64,000 bases of DNA from JALCLA01 sp965653565 (GCA_965653565.1 CBFHAI010000010.1:53837-117836); one strand, 5' to 3'. Shown: positions 24,406-34,159, counted from the stretch's first letter. Notes: generated by a model not told the origin, from the sequence alone. Numbers and translations: made by a program.

Positions 24406-25275
24406 ATGTCGCTGTCGACTCGCTGCTCCACCCTGCTGTTCGCCGCCGCGATCGGCGCGGTTTCGCTGTTGCAGGCCGGCACGCTCGGTGCCGAGCCGAC
24501 CGCTTTCGGCAGCCGTACGCTCGAGATTCCCGCACCCGACGGTTTCGTGCCGGTGGGCAAGGACGTGCCCGACTATCTGAGCATTTCGCAGGCCTATCTG
24601 CCCGCGCAGAATCGTCTCGTCGAGATCTACACCACGGCCGAAGACAAGGCCGCGTTCCTGGCCGCGAGCGAACCCGAACTGGCGCGCTATTTCCAGCTGC
24701 AGGTGGCGCGCGGCATCGACGGCAAGACCATTTCCAGCGCGGAGTTTTCGCAAGCCTCGGGCCTGATGGAAGCCGAGCTCGAAAAAGCCTTCGGCAACAT
24801 GACCGAGCAGGCGGCGGAACTGGCGCACAAAGGCAACACCGCGCTGCAGGAAAAGACCGGCAGCGACGCCAAGGTGTCGTTCGGCGGCATCCGCTATCTC
24901 GGCGTCTTCCGCCGCGAGCCCTGGGCGATGTTCTTCACGCTCGGCAGCGACGTGCAGATCAGCGGCAGCGATGTCGATGCCGGCGAATCGGGCGCCATGA
25001 TCAGCGCGGGCGCGCTGGCGCTCATCAATCATCAGATCGTCTATCTCTACGCCTACGCCGACGACACCGGCCCCGAGGCGCACGCGTGGGCGCAGAACGC
25101 CGTGAGTGCCTGGGCCGACGCGGTCAATCGCGCCAATCCCAGCGATCCGGCGCTGGAAGCCAGTTCGCGCGCGTTCGGCGGCTTCGATTTCGGCCGCATC
25201 GGCCAGGGCGCATTGATCGGTGGGGCGATCGGCCTGTTGATCGGGCTGTTCGCGTGGCTCAAGCGCGGCCGCTGA
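24406..25275 (+). CDS. Unrecognised exported protein with C-terminal membrane anchor
   Basis: Protein of 289 residues that I do not recognise. It has a signal peptide (about 1-28, LFAAAIGAVSLLQAGTLGAE), a mixed alpha/beta central region, and a C-terminal glycine-rich membrane helix (GALIGGAIGLLIGLFAWL) followed by KRGR, so it is probably held in the inner membrane with most of the chain in the periplasm. It lies 79 bp after leucine dehydrogenase and 28 bp before isovaleryl-CoA dehydrogenase on the same strand, so it is likely co-transcribed with them. Whether it has a role in leucine metabolism is unknown. Confidence 0.8.
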   Translation: MSLSTRCSTLLFAAAIGAVSLLQAGTLGAEPTAFGSRTLEIPAPDGFVPVGKDVPDYLSISQAYLPAQNRLVEIYTTAEDKAAFLAASEPELARYFQLQVARGIDGKTISSAEFSQASGLMEAELEKAFGNMTEQAAELAHKGNTALQEKTGSDAKVSFGGIRYLGVFRREPWAMFFTLGSDVQISGSDVDAGESGAMISAGALALINHQIVYLYAYADDTGPEAHAWAQNAVSAWADAVNRANPSDPALEASSRAFGGFDFGRIGQGALIGGAIGLLIGLFAWLKRGR

Positions 25276-25303
25276 CCGGCGCAACGTCTTCCGGAGAACT
25301 GCA

Positions 25304-26461
25304 ATGCGACCTTTCCCGCTCGGCGACGACCTCGACACCCTGCGCGACACCGTGCGCCGCTTCGCGGACTCGGAAATCGAACCGCGCGCCGATCGCATCG
25401 ATCGCGAAAACGCCTTTCCCGCCGACCTGTGGCGCAAATTCGGCGACATGGGCCTGCTCGGCATCACGCTGCCGGCCGAGTATGGCGGTTCGGAGATGGG
25501 CTACCTCGCGCATGTCGTGGCGATGGAAGAAATCTCGCGCGCCTCGGGCTCGGTCGGCCTGAGCTACGGCGCGCACTCCAACCTGTGCGTGCAGAACCTC
25601 TACAACAACGGCTCGGCCGCGCAACGCGAAAAATATCTGCCGAAACTGTGCAGCGGCGAATTCGTCGGCGCGCTGGCGATGAGCGAACCGGGCGCCGGTT
25701 CCGATGTCGTCGGCTCGATGACCTGCCGCGCCGAATTGCACGGCAACGTGTGGATCGCCAACGGCTCGAAGATGTGGATCACCAACGGCCCCGACGCCGA
25801 CGTGCTGATCGTCTACATGCGAACCGCGCCGCGGCCGGCCGGTTCGCGCTGCATGACGGCCTTCATCGTCGAAAAAGGCATGCCCGGCTTCAGCACCGCG
25901 CAAAAGCTCGACAAGCTCGGCATGCGCGGCTCCAACACCTGCGAACTGGTGTTCGAAAACTGCGAAATCCCGGCCGAAAACGTCATCGGCGAAGTGAACG
26001 AAGGCGTGCGCGTGCTGATGCGCGGCCTCGACACCGAACGCCTGGTGCTGTCCGGCGGCCCGATCGGATTGATGCAGGCGGCGCTCGACCTCGCCCTGCC
26101 CTACGTGCGCGAACGCAAGCAGTTCAACGCGCCGATCGGCACCTTCGGCATCATGCAGGCCAAGATCGCCGACATGTACACCGCGCTGCAATCGAGCCGC
26201 GCCTTCGCCTACATGGTGGCGCAGGATTTCGACCGCGGCACGCAATCGCGCATCGACCCCGCAGCGTGCCTGCTGAACGCCTCGCAGAACGCCATCAAGG
26301 TGACGCTCGAAGCGATCCAGGCGCTCGGCGGCAACGGCTACATCAACGAATTCTCCGCCGGCCGCTTGCTGCGCGACGCGAAACTCTACGAAATCGGCGC
26401 GGGCACCAACGAAATCCGCCGCATGCTGATCGGGCGGGAGCTGTTCCACGGTAAATCATGA
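25304..26461 (+). CDS. liuA: Isovaleryl-CoA dehydrogenase
   Basis: FAD-dependent oxidation of isovaleryl-CoA to 3-methylcrotonyl-CoA, third step of leucine degradation; 385 residues. Acyl-CoA dehydrogenase motifs: ALAMSEPGAGSDV, MWITNGPDADVLIVYMRT, QALGGNGYINE, YEIGAGTNEIRRMLIGREL. The catalytic glutamate is at the isovaleryl-type position (Glu245 in LDTERLVLSGGP) rather than near the C-terminus, which separates it from short/medium-chain enzymes. It is the last gene of the leucine dehydrogenase cluster; the rest of the liu genes resume at 34314. Confidence 0.95.
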   Translation: MRPFPLGDDLDTLRDTVRRFADSEIEPRADRIDRENAFPADLWRKFGDMGLLGITLPAEYGGSEMGYLAHVVAMEEISRASGSVGLSYGAHSNLCVQNLYNNGSAAQREKYLPKLCSGEFVGALAMSEPGAGSDVVGSMTCRAELHGNVWIANGSKMWITNGPDADVLIVYMRTAPRPAGSRCMTAFIVEKGMPGFSTAQKLDKLGMRGSNTCELVFENCEIPAENVIGEVNEGVRVLMRGLDTERLVLSGGPIGLMQAALDLALPYVRERKQFNAPIGTFGIMQAKIADMYTALQSSRAFAYMVAQDFDRGTQSRIDPAACLLNASQNAIKVTLEAIQALGGNGYINEFSAGRLLRDAKLYEIGAGTNEIRRMLIGRELFHGKS

Positions 26462-26490
26462 TGACTCGGGCGGGTGATTTCGTGAATTGA

Positions 26491-26780
26491 AAAGCGAAGA
26501 GAAGGACGCAGAGGACGCGAAGATTTAGAAGAGAGGACGCGAAGGGACTGAGGCAAGCTGGTTTTATATTTGTTTGTATCTTCCACCGTTCCTCTCCCCA
26601 CCCTTCCTTCGCGTCCTTTCTCTTCAATCATCGCGCCCTTCGCGCGCGTCCTTCTCTTTTTCCTTCGCGTCCTTTCTTCTCCATCTTCGCGTCCTTCGCG
26701 TCCTTCTCTTCTCTTTATCCACCTCCGCGCCCTCTCTCTCTTCCATCTCGGCGCCCTCTGCGTCCCGCCCTTCGCTCTCC
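26491..26780. repeat. GGACGCGAAG purine/pyrimidine repeat tract
   Basis: After liuA there is a purine arm (26491-26550, repeated GAGGACGCGAAG) and a long pyrimidine arm (about 26590-26780, repeated CTTCGCGTCCTT). The arms are reverse complements in type and could pair over tens of bases. It fills most of the 394-bp gap before the HD-GYP gene; the short open frames in it are only repeat-encoded. A smaller copy lies at 48135-48183. Confidence 0.85.
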
Positions 26781-26855
26781 CCCAATCGGTAACGACTTGT
26801 CACCACCCCGATGCACCCCGAAGCCGGGGTGTAGACTCGGCCGCCAGGGGGTCGC

Positions 26856-28358
26856 ATGAACGTTGCCGTCATTCCGCACGTCGCGCCGGGCTGGAAAGTC
26901 CTGATCGTCGACGATGAACCCGAAGTCCATCACGTCACCCGCCTGGTGCTGGGCGGGTTTCGTTTCGAGTCGCGGCCGCTGGAATTCCATTCCGCGCACA
27001 GCGCCGCCGAAGCCTGCGAGAAGATGCGGCAGCATCCCGATATCGCGGTGATGCTGCTCGATGTGGTGATGGAATCCGAGCAGGCCGGGCTCGACGTGGT
27101 GCGCGCGGTGCGCGAGCAGCTCGGCAATCGCCAGGTGCGCATCGTGCTGCGCACCGGCCAGCCGGGCCAGGCGCCCGAGCACGACATCATCAGCACCTAC
27201 GACATCAACGATTACAAAGAGAAAACCGAACTGACGGCGCAGCGTCTGTCGACCACGCTGTTTTCGGCGCTGCGCGCCTATCGCGACCTGATGACGATCG
27301 AGGCCAGCAAACAGGGCCTCGAACGCGTGCTGCGCGCCAGCGCGGACGTGTTTTCGCAGCGCGACGGCCGCGCCTTCGCCGCCAGCGTGCTCGAACAGCT
27401 GCCGCAGCTGTCACGCGATGGCGGCGCGACACTGCTGTGCCGCGTCGAGCACGGCGCCGGCGCGCATTATCGTTATCCGATCGCGCTCGCCAGTCCGGAA
27501 CACGCCGAGCATGTCGGCCGCAACGCCGAGCAGGTGCTGCCGCTGCCGCGCATGGAATCGCTGCATCGGGCGCTGCGCAAACGCCGCCATGTGTTCGCCG
27601 ACGATCACTACGTGCTGCATTTCATCGACAGCGAGGAACGCGAAAGCCTGCTCTACGTCGGCGATTCGCCGGCGCTCGGCGAGGTGGACCGCAAACTGGT
27701 GGAAGTGTTTTCGGCCAATGTCTCGATCGCCTTCGAAAACCTGCATCTGAACCAGGAACTGGTCGACAGCCAGCTCGAGATGATCTGGCTGCTGGCCGGC
27801 GCGGCGGAAACGCGGTCGCGTGAAACGGCGAACCACGTGAAGCGCGTCGGGCTGCTGTCGGAAATGCTGGCGCGCGCCTACGGGCTCGATGCGAAAGCGG
27901 CCGAATCGCTGCGCCTGGCCGCGCCCTTGCACGATATCGGCAAGATCGGCATTCCCGACGCCATCCTCAACAAGCCCGGCCCGCACACGCCGGAAGAGGC
28001 CGTCATCATGCGCAGCCACGCGCGCCTCGGTGCGCAGCTGCTCGCCAGTTCGCGCCGGCCGCTGTTGCAGCTGGGGGCGCAGATTTGTCTGGAACACCAT
28101 GAAAACTGGGATGGATCGGGCTATCCGAACGGACTGCGCGGCGAAGACATCAGTCTGGAAGGCCGCATCGTCGCACTCGCCGATGTGTTCGACGCGCTCG
28201 GCAGCCAGCGCTGCTACAAGGATCCGTGGACCCTGGTGCGCATCCGCAGCTTCGTATCGGAACAAGGCGGGCGCAAATTCGATCCGCGCCTGGTGAGCCT
28301 GCTGTTCGATCACTGGGACGACGCCGAAGCGCTGCGCCAGCGCTTTCCCGACGACTGA
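26856..28358 (+). CDS. Response regulator: REC-DUF3369-HD-GYP
   Basis: Protein of 500 residues. Receiver domain (about 12-135) with VLIVDDEPEVH and phospho-acceptor Asp69 in VMLLDVV; DUF3369 region (about 155-310); HD-GYP domain (about 315-495) with HDIGKIGIPDAIL and HHENWDGSGYP, so both the metal-binding HD and the GYP signature are intact. HD-GYP enzymes hydrolyse cyclic di-GMP; this one would be switched by phosphorylation. It converges on the large sensor kinase at 28386-32171 with only 27 bp between, making that kinase a natural candidate partner (inference). Confidence 0.93.
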   Translation: MNVAVIPHVAPGWKVLIVDDEPEVHHVTRLVLGGFRFESRPLEFHSAHSAAEACEKMRQHPDIAVMLLDVVMESEQAGLDVVRAVREQLGNRQVRIVLRTGQPGQAPEHDIISTYDINDYKEKTELTAQRLSTTLFSALRAYRDLMTIEASKQGLERVLRASADVFSQRDGRAFAASVLEQLPQLSRDGGATLLCRVEHGAGAHYRYPIALASPEHAEHVGRNAEQVLPLPRMESLHRALRKRRHVFADDHYVLHFIDSEERESLLYVGDSPALGEVDRKLVEVFSANVSIAFENLHLNQELVDSQLEMIWLLAGAAETRSRETANHVKRVGLLSEMLARAYGLDAKAAESLRLAAPLHDIGKIGIPDAILNKPGPHTPEEAVIMRSHARLGAQLLASSRRPLLQLGAQICLEHHENWDGSGYPNGLRGEDISLEGRIVALADVFDALGSQRCYKDPWTLVRIRSFVSEQGGRKFDPRLVSLLFDHWDDAEALRQRFPDD

Positions 28359-28385
28359 CGCGGTGCGGCCGGCGAGCCTGGCGCG

Positions 28386-31300
28386 TCAGCCCTGGCTCGA
28401 CGGAATCCGCAGCACGAAGCGCGTGCCGACAGCGGGCGTGCTGTGGCATTCGATGCTGCCGCCGAGCCGCTGCGTCACCAGGTTGTAAGCGATATGCATG
28501 CCGAGCCCGGAGCCGCCGCGGCCGCGGCGCGTGGTGAAAAACGGCTCGAAAATTCTACGCCGCACCTCCTCGCCCATGCCGATGCCGTCGTCCGAGAATT
28601 CCAGCCACAGGACCTCGCCTTCGAGCTGCGCGGTGAACCGCATCGCGCCCTGATCGCGGCCCTCGAAGGCATGCGTGAGCGAGTTCATCACCAGATTGGC
28701 GACGATCTGGTACAGCGCACCGGGATAAGTGTGCACCACGATATGCGGCGCGATATCGACGTCGAGCGTGTGCCGTGAGCGCTTGAGCGCGGGCTTGAGC
28801 GACGTGAGGACTTCGTCGAGATAAGCGCGCAGATCGAAGCTGCGCGCCTGCTCGCTGGTTTGATCGACCGCGACCTGCTTGAAGCTGCGGATCATCTTGT
28901 CGGCGCGCTGCAGGTTGCGCAGCACCATCGAGGCGCAGTCGCTCACCACGGCGCGGAAATTCTCGATTTCGGCGGCGCCGAGCGTGCCTTGCGCCAGGCG
29001 CTGCTCGAAATGGCGCGCCTGCTGTTCGAGGTGCGACGCGGCGGTGACGCCGACGCCGAGCGGCGTGTTTATCTCGTGCGCGATGCCGGCGACCAGGCCG
29101 CCGAGGGCGGCGAGCTTTTCCGATTCCACCAGTTGATGCTGCGTCAATTGCAACTGCTCAATCGTGTGCACCAGATCGGTATTGAGCCGCGTCAGTTCCG
29201 CGGTGCGCGCTTCGACGCGTTCTTCGAGCTGCTGGTTGATGCGGCGCAGCGTGTGCTCGAATTCCTTCAGTTCGGTGATGTCCTGCGAGATGCCGGCCAT
29301 GCGCACGGCGCGGCCGTTGTCGTCGCGCTCCACCGAACGTCCGCGCGTGCGCAGCCAGCGCCATTCGTGCGTCACGTCCTGGGTGCGGAAGGTGATGTCG
29401 AAGTCGTCGGTGCGACCCTGCACGTGCGCCGACAGCGCTTCGCGAAAGGCAGTGAGGTCGTCCGCATGCACGAACGGCGTATAGCCGCTCAACGAATGAT
29501 CGGTCGCTTCGTGCGTCACGCGCAGGTGCGCGAGCGGATTCATCCGCACCAGGCGTCCGCTGCGCAGGTCGGCATCCCAGAATTCGTCGCCGGTGCCCCA
29601 CAGCGCCAGCTTGAGCCGCTCCTCGCTGTCGGCCAGCACCGCCTGCGCGCGGGCCCGCTCGCGTGTCTGCTGGCGGCGATTGCTGCCCCACAACGCGAGC
29701 AAGGTGAGCACCACCAGCGCCAGCGCACCGCGCGCCCACAGCGTCTGCCACCAGAGCGGATCGAGCCGCACATCGACGCGCCGCTCGGCGCTGTAGGCTT
29801 CGCCCGGATAGCGTGCGCGCACGCGCAGCGTGTAATCGCCCGGCGCCAGATGCGGATAGGCGGCATTGCGCTGGCGTGCGGCGACGTCGATCCAGCCGCG
29901 GTCGAGCGGATCGAGCCGATAGGCGTACTGCACCAGGTCCGGATCGGCGAAGGCGAGCGCGGAAAACGCCAGCGAAAACCCGCCGCCGCCGGCGCGCAAC
30001 CACAGATCGTCGGCGGTGCCCTGCCGTTCGCCGCGACGAAAACGCCAGGCCGGCCCGGCCGCGGAACTGCGCGATTGCAGCACGCGCACTTCGGTCACCA
30101 CCGGCGCGCGCAATTCGCTGCGCACCGACACGCGCGCGGGATCGAACATCGTCACGCCGCGCAAGCCGCCGTAGGCGATCGAACCGTCGCCCAGCCGCGC
30201 ACCGGCGCCGACGAAATAGCCATCGGCCTGCGCGCCCGAGCGCGCGCTGAAATTCTCGATGCGGCCGTTGGCCGGATCGATGCGCGTGATGCCGAGCGTG
30301 GTCGACACCCACATCGCACCGCGTTCGTCTTCGATCAGGCTGCCGATGGCTTCGGCCGCCATGCCCTGTTTGTAGGTGTAGGCGACGCTGCGATAGCGTC
30401 CGCCCAGGGTCGGCACCAGCCGCACCACGCCGCTGCCCTGGGTGCCGATCCACAGCTCGCCGGCGCGCGATTCGACGATCGCGGTGATCGCCCGCGGCAC
30501 CGCGTCGTCGGGACCGGCGAGCAGGGTTTCGATCGCCGTGAATTTGCCGCTGCTGCGATCCAGACGCGTCAATCCGCCCGGCCGCGCACCGACCCACAGA
30601 TCGCCGTTACCGGCCTCGTAGATCGCGCCGATGCTGTTCGCCGGCAGGCCGTCGGACTGTCCCGGCACATGCACGAAACGGCGGAATTCGCTGCAGCCGC
30701 GGCAGAGCGAATCCATGCCGGCATCCTGATAACCGATCCACAAAGTGCCGGCGCGATCGACATGCATCGTCAGCACGTTGTCGTGCTGCGGCGCGCGCGG
30801 ATCGTCGATCGTTGCAGGCAGATGTTCGAACCTGCTGGCGCCCGGTCGCAAACGATCGAGCCCGGCATCGACGAAGCCGACCCAGAGATTGCCGTCGAGA
30901 TCGCGCGCGAGCGCCTGCACGCGGTCGCTCGCCAGGCTGCCGGCGTCGCCGGCGCGCGGCAGGAATTGCCGCAGCACGCCTCGCTGCGGATCGAATTGCA
31001 CCAGCCCGCCGCCTTCCTGCACCCCGAGCCATAACTTGTCGTCGGCATCGGCGAGCAGGCAACGCACCGCATTGCCGGGCAACGCACGCGGCTCGCCGGC
31101 CCGGCTGCGGAATTCGCGGAATGCATCGGAGGCCGGTGTGTAGAAATACGCGCCGCCGAGCCAGGTGCCGACCCATACCAGGCCGTCGCGATCTTCCAGC
31201 AAGGCATGCACGCGTTCGGAGCCGAGCCCGTCGCGACGCGCGTCGTCGCGGCTCCAGGAACGCGGCGCGGCACCGTCGGCATCGATGCGCGACAGGCCGG

Positions 31301-32171
31301 TGTAGGTGCCGATCCAGACCCGCGCGGCGCGATCGACCAGCAAGGCGCGCACATCGTTGCCGGCGAGGCCGTCGCTGTCCTGCACCTGCGCCAGTTCGTT
31401 GCCGGGATCGTCGAACAGGAACACGCCGCGCGCCGCGGTACCGACCCAGATGCGGCCCTGCGCATCGCGCGCCAGCGCCTGCACGCCGCCACTGCCGCGC
31501 GCCAGCGATGGCGCCCAGCGCTGCATGCGGCCGTCGCGCGCGCGATAACGCCACAGGCCGCCGCTGCCGCCGGCGATCACATCGCCATCGGGCAGCGGCA
31601 AGAGGGCCAGGATCTGTGTGTCGAGCGGCAGCTCGAGATGTTCGAAGCGCGTGCGGGTCGCATCGAGCCGCTGCAGATGGCCGCGACCGCTCGCCACCCA
31701 CAAGGCGCCCTGCGCATCCTCGGCCAGCGCATGCACCTGCACGGCCGCCACGCCCGCGGCGCCGATCGGGAAATTCGCGAAGCTTTCGTCGTCGGCGTCG
31801 TAGCGCCCCAGGCCACCGGATTGCGTGCCGACCCACAGCACGCCGCCGCGATCGACCAGCAAGGCGCTGACATGGTTGTCGGGCAGGCTGCCGGGCGCCT
31901 GCTGATCGCGCCGGAAGACGAGGAAATCTTCGCCGTCGTAGCGATTCAGGCCGTCCTGCGTGCCGATCCAGATCAGGCCTTCGCGATCCTGCGCCAGCAC
32001 GCGCGCGGTGGCCTGCGAGAGGCCCTGTTCGATGCCCAGCGGCTGGAAGCGAATCGTCACCAGGCCGGGCACGTCGGGCGCCTGCGCGGCTGCCGGCGTC
32101 GGCTCCGCGGCGCACGTATCCAGCGCCCAGAACAGCGCCAGAAACGCGGCCAGCCAGCGGCGCAATCGCAT
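28386..32171 (-). CDS. Two-component propeller sensor histidine kinase
   Basis: Protein of 1261 residues. Signal peptide (1-22); a long periplasmic domain of two-component-propeller repeats (about 45-690; GLIWIGTQDGLNRYDG, GVLWVGTQSGGLGRYD and similar); Y_Y_Y domain (about 730-815); one transmembrane helix (ALALVVLTLLALWG); PAS/PAC domain (about 850-985); a coiled-coil linker; HisKA with GIAHEINTPLG; and HATPase with LVMNSLTHAF, DDGIGM and GGSGLGMHIAY. There is no receiver domain, so phosphate must go to another protein; the HD-GYP regulator that converges on it is the obvious candidate. Kinases of this build sense polysaccharides in Bacteroides, but the ligand here is unknown. Confidence 0.92.
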   Translation of the reverse strand: MRLRRWLAAFLALFWALDTCAAEPTPAAAQAPDVPGLVTIRFQPLGIEQGLSQATARVLAQDREGLIWIGTQDGLNRYDGEDFLVFRRDQQAPGSLPDNHVSALLVDRGGVLWVGTQSGGLGRYDADDESFANFPIGAAGVAAVQVHALAEDAQGALWVASGRGHLQRLDATRTRFEHLELPLDTQILALLPLPDGDVIAGGSGGLWRYRARDGRMQRWAPSLARGSGGVQALARDAQGRIWVGTAARGVFLFDDPGNELAQVQDSDGLAGNDVRALLVDRAARVWIGTYTGLSRIDADGAAPRSWSRDDARRDGLGSERVHALLEDRDGLVWVGTWLGGAYFYTPASDAFREFRSRAGEPRALPGNAVRCLLADADDKLWLGVQEGGGLVQFDPQRGVLRQFLPRAGDAGSLASDRVQALARDLDGNLWVGFVDAGLDRLRPGASRFEHLPATIDDPRAPQHDNVLTMHVDRAGTLWIGYQDAGMDSLCRGCSEFRRFVHVPGQSDGLPANSIGAIYEAGNGDLWVGARPGGLTRLDRSSGKFTAIETLLAGPDDAVPRAITAIVESRAGELWIGTQGSGVVRLVPTLGGRYRSVAYTYKQGMAAEAIGSLIEDERGAMWVSTTLGITRIDPANGRIENFSARSGAQADGYFVGAGARLGDGSIAYGGLRGVTMFDPARVSVRSELRAPVVTEVRVLQSRSSAAGPAWRFRRGERQGTADDLWLRAGGGGFSLAFSALAFADPDLVQYAYRLDPLDRGWIDVAARQRNAAYPHLAPGDYTLRVRARYPGEAYSAERRVDVRLDPLWWQTLWARGALALVVLTLLALWGSNRRQQTRERARAQAVLADSEERLKLALWGTGDEFWDADLRSGRLVRMNPLAHLRVTHEATDHSLSGYTPFVHADDLTAFREALSAHVQGRTDDFDITFRTQDVTHEWRWLRTRGRSVERDDNGRAVRMAGISQDITELKEFEHTLRRINQQLEERVEARTAELTRLNTDLVHTIEQLQLTQHQLVESEKLAALGGLVAGIAHEINTPLGVGVTAASHLEQQARHFEQRLAQGTLGAAEIENFRAVVSDCASMVLRNLQRADKMIRSFKQVAVDQTSEQARSFDLRAYLDEVLTSLKPALKRSRHTLDVDIAPHIVVHTYPGALYQIVANLVMNSLTHAFEGRDQGAMRFTAQLEGEVLWLEFSDDGIGMGEEVRRRIFEPFFTTRRGRGGSGLGMHIAYNLVTQRLGGSIECHSTPAVGTRFVLRIPSSQG

Positions 32172-32323
32172 GCCCGCAGGCTAGCAGCAGCCGAGGCCGC
32201 ATTGCGCCGTTGTCACGCGAATTCACCTCGATTGCCGCCGGCCGCGATGGCCCGAAGGTCGGGTTTGCCGCACCGCAACACGCGGCGCATAATCCGGCAA
32301 ATCCCTCTTGCTCCGGAGCTTCC

Positions 32324-33502
32324 ATGTCCGACATCGTCATCGTCGGTGCCAAGCGCACCGCGCTCGGTTCGCTGCTTGGCCAGTTCACCGGCGTGCCCAC
32401 GCCCGTGCTCGGCGCCACCGCGATGCGCGCCGCCCTCGAACACGCCGGTGTGGCGGCCGATCAGGTCGACGAAGTGATCATGGGCTGCGTGCTGCCCGCA
32501 GGCCTGGGCCAGGCCCCCGCGCGCCAGGCCGCGATCGGCGCCGGCATCCCGACCTCGACGCCCGCCACCACGATCAACAAGGTCTGCGGTTCGGGCATGA
32601 AGGCGGTGATGTTCGGCCACGATCTGATCAAGGCCGGCTCGGCCACCGTGGTGGTGGCCGGCGGCATGGAATCGATGACCAACGCGCCGCATCTGCTCAA
32701 CGGCTCGCGCACCGGCATCCGCTACGGCACCGCCGAATTCATCGATCACATGGCGTGGGACGGCCTCACCAATCCTTACGACAAACAAGCGATGGGCGTG
32801 TTCGGCGAATCCTGCGTCTCGAAGTACCAATTCACCCGCGCCGAGCAGGACGAATTTGCCGCCGAGTCGGTGCGCCGCGCGCAGGCGGCGCAGGCCGAAG
32901 GCGCGTTCAAGGACGAGATCGCGCCGGTCACCGTCAGCGGCCGCAAGGGCGATGTCGTCGTCGACACCGACGAACAGCCGGGCCGCTGCGATATCGCCAA
33001 GATCGGCACCCTCAAACCGGCGTTCAAGAAGGACGGCACCATCACCGCCGCCAGTTCGTCGAGCATCAACGACGGCGCCGCCGCCACCGTGCTGATGAGC
33101 GCCGATGAGGCCGCCAGACGCAAGCTCAAGCCGCTCGCGCGCATCGTCGGACACAGCAGTCACGCGCACGAACCCGAATGGTTCACCACGGCGCCGGTCA
33201 CGGCGATCGACAAGCTGCTCAAGAAGATCGGCTGGAGCGTCGAACAGGTCGATCTGTTCGAAATCAACGAAGCCTTCGCCTGCGTGGCGATGGCGCCGAT
33301 GCGCGAGCTCGGCGTGCCGCGCGACAAGCTCAATGTGCACGGCGGCGCGGTCGCGCTCGGTCATCCGATCGGCGCCAGTGGTGCGCGCCTGCTGGTGACC
33401 CTGATCCATGCGCTGCAGCGGCGCGGCCTCAAGCGCGGCGTCGCCGCGCTGTGCATCGGTGGCGGCGAAGCCACCGCGATGGCGATCGAACTGCTCGATT
33501 GA
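32324..33502 (+). CDS. Acetyl-CoA C-acetyltransferase (thiolase)
   Basis: Condenses two acetyl-CoA or cleaves acetoacetyl-CoA; 392 residues. Thiolase motifs are complete: NKVCGSGMKAV (nucleophile Cys), GGMESMTNAPH, NEAFACVAM, GGAVALGHPIGASGAR (His) and CIGGGEATAM (second Cys). The start is set by CGGAG 5 bases before ATG 32324; the upstream open frame is not conserved. It lies near, but not in, the liu operon: a hairpin, a lipoprotein gene and a terminator come between. It could finish leucine or isoleucine degradation, or feed PHB synthesis (no other pha gene seen). Confidence 0.94.
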   Translation: MSDIVIVGAKRTALGSLLGQFTGVPTPVLGATAMRAALEHAGVAADQVDEVIMGCVLPAGLGQAPARQAAIGAGIPTSTPATTINKVCGSGMKAVMFGHDLIKAGSATVVVAGGMESMTNAPHLLNGSRTGIRYGTAEFIDHMAWDGLTNPYDKQAMGVFGESCVSKYQFTRAEQDEFAAESVRRAQAAQAEGAFKDEIAPVTVSGRKGDVVVDTDEQPGRCDIAKIGTLKPAFKKDGTITAASSSSINDGAAATVLMSADEAARRKLKPLARIVGHSSHAHEPEWFTTAPVTAIDKLLKKIGWSVEQVDLFEINEAFACVAMAPMRELGVPRDKLNVHGGAVALGHPIGASGARLLVTLIHALQRRGLKRGVAALCIGGGEATAMAIELLD

Positions 33503-33513
33503 CTGTGAGGCAA

Positions 33514-33539
33514 CCGGGCTGCGCCATGTCGCAGCCCGG
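33514..33539 (+). terminator. Hairpin after thiolase gene
   Basis: Perfect 10-bp stem ccgggctgcg/cgcagcccgg with a 6-base loop, 11 bp past the stop. It lacks a strong T-run, so it may be a weak or Rho-assisted terminator. Confidence 0.5.
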
Positions 33540-33734
33540 GCTCGCTTTGCGCTTGCAACTCGGCGCTCACGCCCCGATCAAAGTCCTGAACGCCGCCGAA
33601 AACGTGCAGGGCCACGCGTTCGCGTCCCCTTTTCACAAGCGTCAAGGGGCCCTATGCTTGATCCCGCTTACAGGTTGCCTGCGGGCGACGGTTCGCCTTT
33701 TTGGGGATGCAAACTTTCAAGTAGGAGCACCATT

Positions 33735-34136
33735 ATGAAAATGCAGAATCTCGCTTTCGCCATCGCTGCCACGTTCGCCCTCGCCGCTTGCGACTCGGCG
33801 CAGACCGACGCCAACCAGGCGGCTGCCGCACGTTCGGAAGCCGCCGCCGAGAACGCCCAGGCCGAAGTCAAGGAAGCCCAGGCCGACGTCGCGCAGAGCC
33901 AGGCCGCCCAGGCCGTGAGCAACGCCGCCACCGCCACCGGCCAGGCCATCGAGCAGACCACCGAAGCCGCCGCCGCGGAAGCCGACCAGGCCGCCGAACA
34001 GGTGCAGGCTGCGGCCCACCAGGCCAGTGCCGAAGTGAAGGAAGAAGCGGCGCAGGCCGGCGACGCCGCCAAGGCCGCCGCCGATGCCATGGACGACGAG
34101 ACCAACCCGAAGAAAGACGACGCCACCGACGAGTGA
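33735..34136 (+). CDS. Alanine/glutamate-rich lipoprotein, coiled coil
   Basis: Protein of 133 residues. Lipoprotein signal with Cys19 (ALAAC), then an almost entirely Ala/Glu/Gln/Asp helix with heptad-like spacing (ENAQAEVKEAQADVAQSQAA and similar), ending in an acidic tail. It is probably a long coiled coil anchored to a membrane, Lpp- or apolipoprotein-like; a structural role is inferred. AGGAG lies 7 bases before ATG 33735. It is a single-gene unit closed by a strong terminator. I do not recognise a named family. Confidence 0.85.
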   Translation: MKMQNLAFAIAATFALAACDSAQTDANQAAAARSEAAAENAQAEVKEAQADVAQSQAAQAVSNAATATGQAIEQTTEAAAAEADQAAEQVQAAAHQASAEVKEEAAQAGDAAKAAADAMDDETNPKKDDATDE

Positions 34137-34159
34137 TCGTGGTTTTAGCCGAATGAAGA

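Noticed and set aside
26343..26631. Lys/Glu/Arg-rich frames in the liuA downstream region
   Set aside because: They are translations of the GGACGCGAAG repeat rather than genes.
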